The notes beneath the pieces were generated by a model. That model searched no databases. It worked only from the letters and a program-made list of their open reading frames with translations, and had not been told where the DNA came from. Positions 63,822-64,000 of a stretch of 64,000 nt of DNA are shown here, piece by piece. The stretch comes from Megamonas sp. UBA1796. Its GTDB lineage: Bacteria; Bacillota; Negativicutes; Selenomonadales; Selenomonadaceae. The DNA lies in NCBI GenBank assembly GCA_002319795.1, contig DCFU01000046.1, positions 94,037 to 158,036 of the forward strand, written 5' to 3'. The number at the start of each line of letters is the position of its first letter. Position 1 is the first letter of the stretch. A program made the translations under genes and the position numbers.

Positions 63822-64000
63822 CGGCTATTCTGCTGAAAGGCATCGTATATAATCTGTATAATAAGTTTTGTAGGCGACACGAGGTTTTGAATGAGCAGGG
63901 TGCAAAACCTATAAGAGCGCAATTTTTTCAATCAAAAACATGGCAAATCTAAAAGAAGGCTACTCCTGTTTATACAGATGTAGTGACCCCATAAAGTTAG
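63822..64000. other. Gene-free end of window, possible insertion-sequence tip
   Basis: No gene is recognised. The last bases (TGTAGTGACCCCATAAAGTT, about 63979-63998) resemble the terminal repeat of IS3-family elements, so an insertion sequence may begin at the window edge. Only its tip can be seen, so this is tentative. Confidence 0.3.

Overview
The window looks like chromosomal DNA of an anaerobic, fermentative member of the Bacillota. Strong GGAGG-type ribosome sites, intrinsic terminators, many PTS systems, a TyrR-like sigma-54 activator, a chemoreceptor and a DcuC carrier would fit a motile Selenomonas-like Negativicute, but this placement is inference from gene content. I see no rRNA, tRNA or CRISPR array.

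Layout. 1-4.5 kb: a minus-strand operon of a UroD-like methyltransferase, a permease and a creatinase-like hydrolase (cut by the window edge), plus a small orphan gene. 4.7-17.4 kb: an apparent orotate/dihydroorotate degradation regulon. On the minus strand are a transporter, a cyclic amidohydrolase (dihydroorotase type), the PyrK and PyrD-B subunits, a cysteine-less racemase homologue and an IclR regulator. A chemoreceptor sits beside it, and on the plus strand are an N-carbamoyl-amino-acid hydrolase, a DcuC carrier and peptidase T. Together they could convert orotate to dihydroorotate, carbamoyl-aspartate and aspartate, with C4-dicarboxylate exchange. 17.4-26.9 kb: an eight-gene amino-sugar operon (rpiR-nagB-nanE-permease-hyuA-FAD oxidoreductase-ROK kinase-nagA) that has no sialate lyase but carries an ATP-dependent hydantoinase/oxoprolinase and an FAD enzyme.

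27-35 kb: deoC, alr, a NusG-II/Gx pair, a hypothetical gene, and an arabinofuranosidase (GH127) and sugar symporter pair with an AraC regulator. 35.5-40 kb: alanine dehydrogenase and an amino-acid permease, divergent from a TyrR-like activator, with a visible sigma-54 promoter and upstream repeats. 40-44.8 kb: a fructose-family PTS operon with a class II aldolase, mutarotase and D-lyxose isomerase-type enzyme. 45.4-47.4 kb: four small XRE repressors in a row, each with its own different pair of palindromic operators and no obvious target gene; this is the most unusual structure in the window. 47.5-51 kb: a PatB-type C-S lyase and serine-type permease with a divergent XRE regulator.

51-58 kb: a patch of broken mobile elements (IS66, IS256, perhaps a group II intron) around a Cys-rich small protein and an ascorbate-type PTS with a PRD activator. 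58-62.5 kb: a restriction-modification island with Vsr, a C5-cytosine methyltransferase, a Sau3AI/MutH-type endonuclease and a second PD-(D/E)XK nuclease. 62.7-64 kb: an HxlR regulator divergent from a flavin reductase-like protein, ending in what may be the tip of another insertion sequence.
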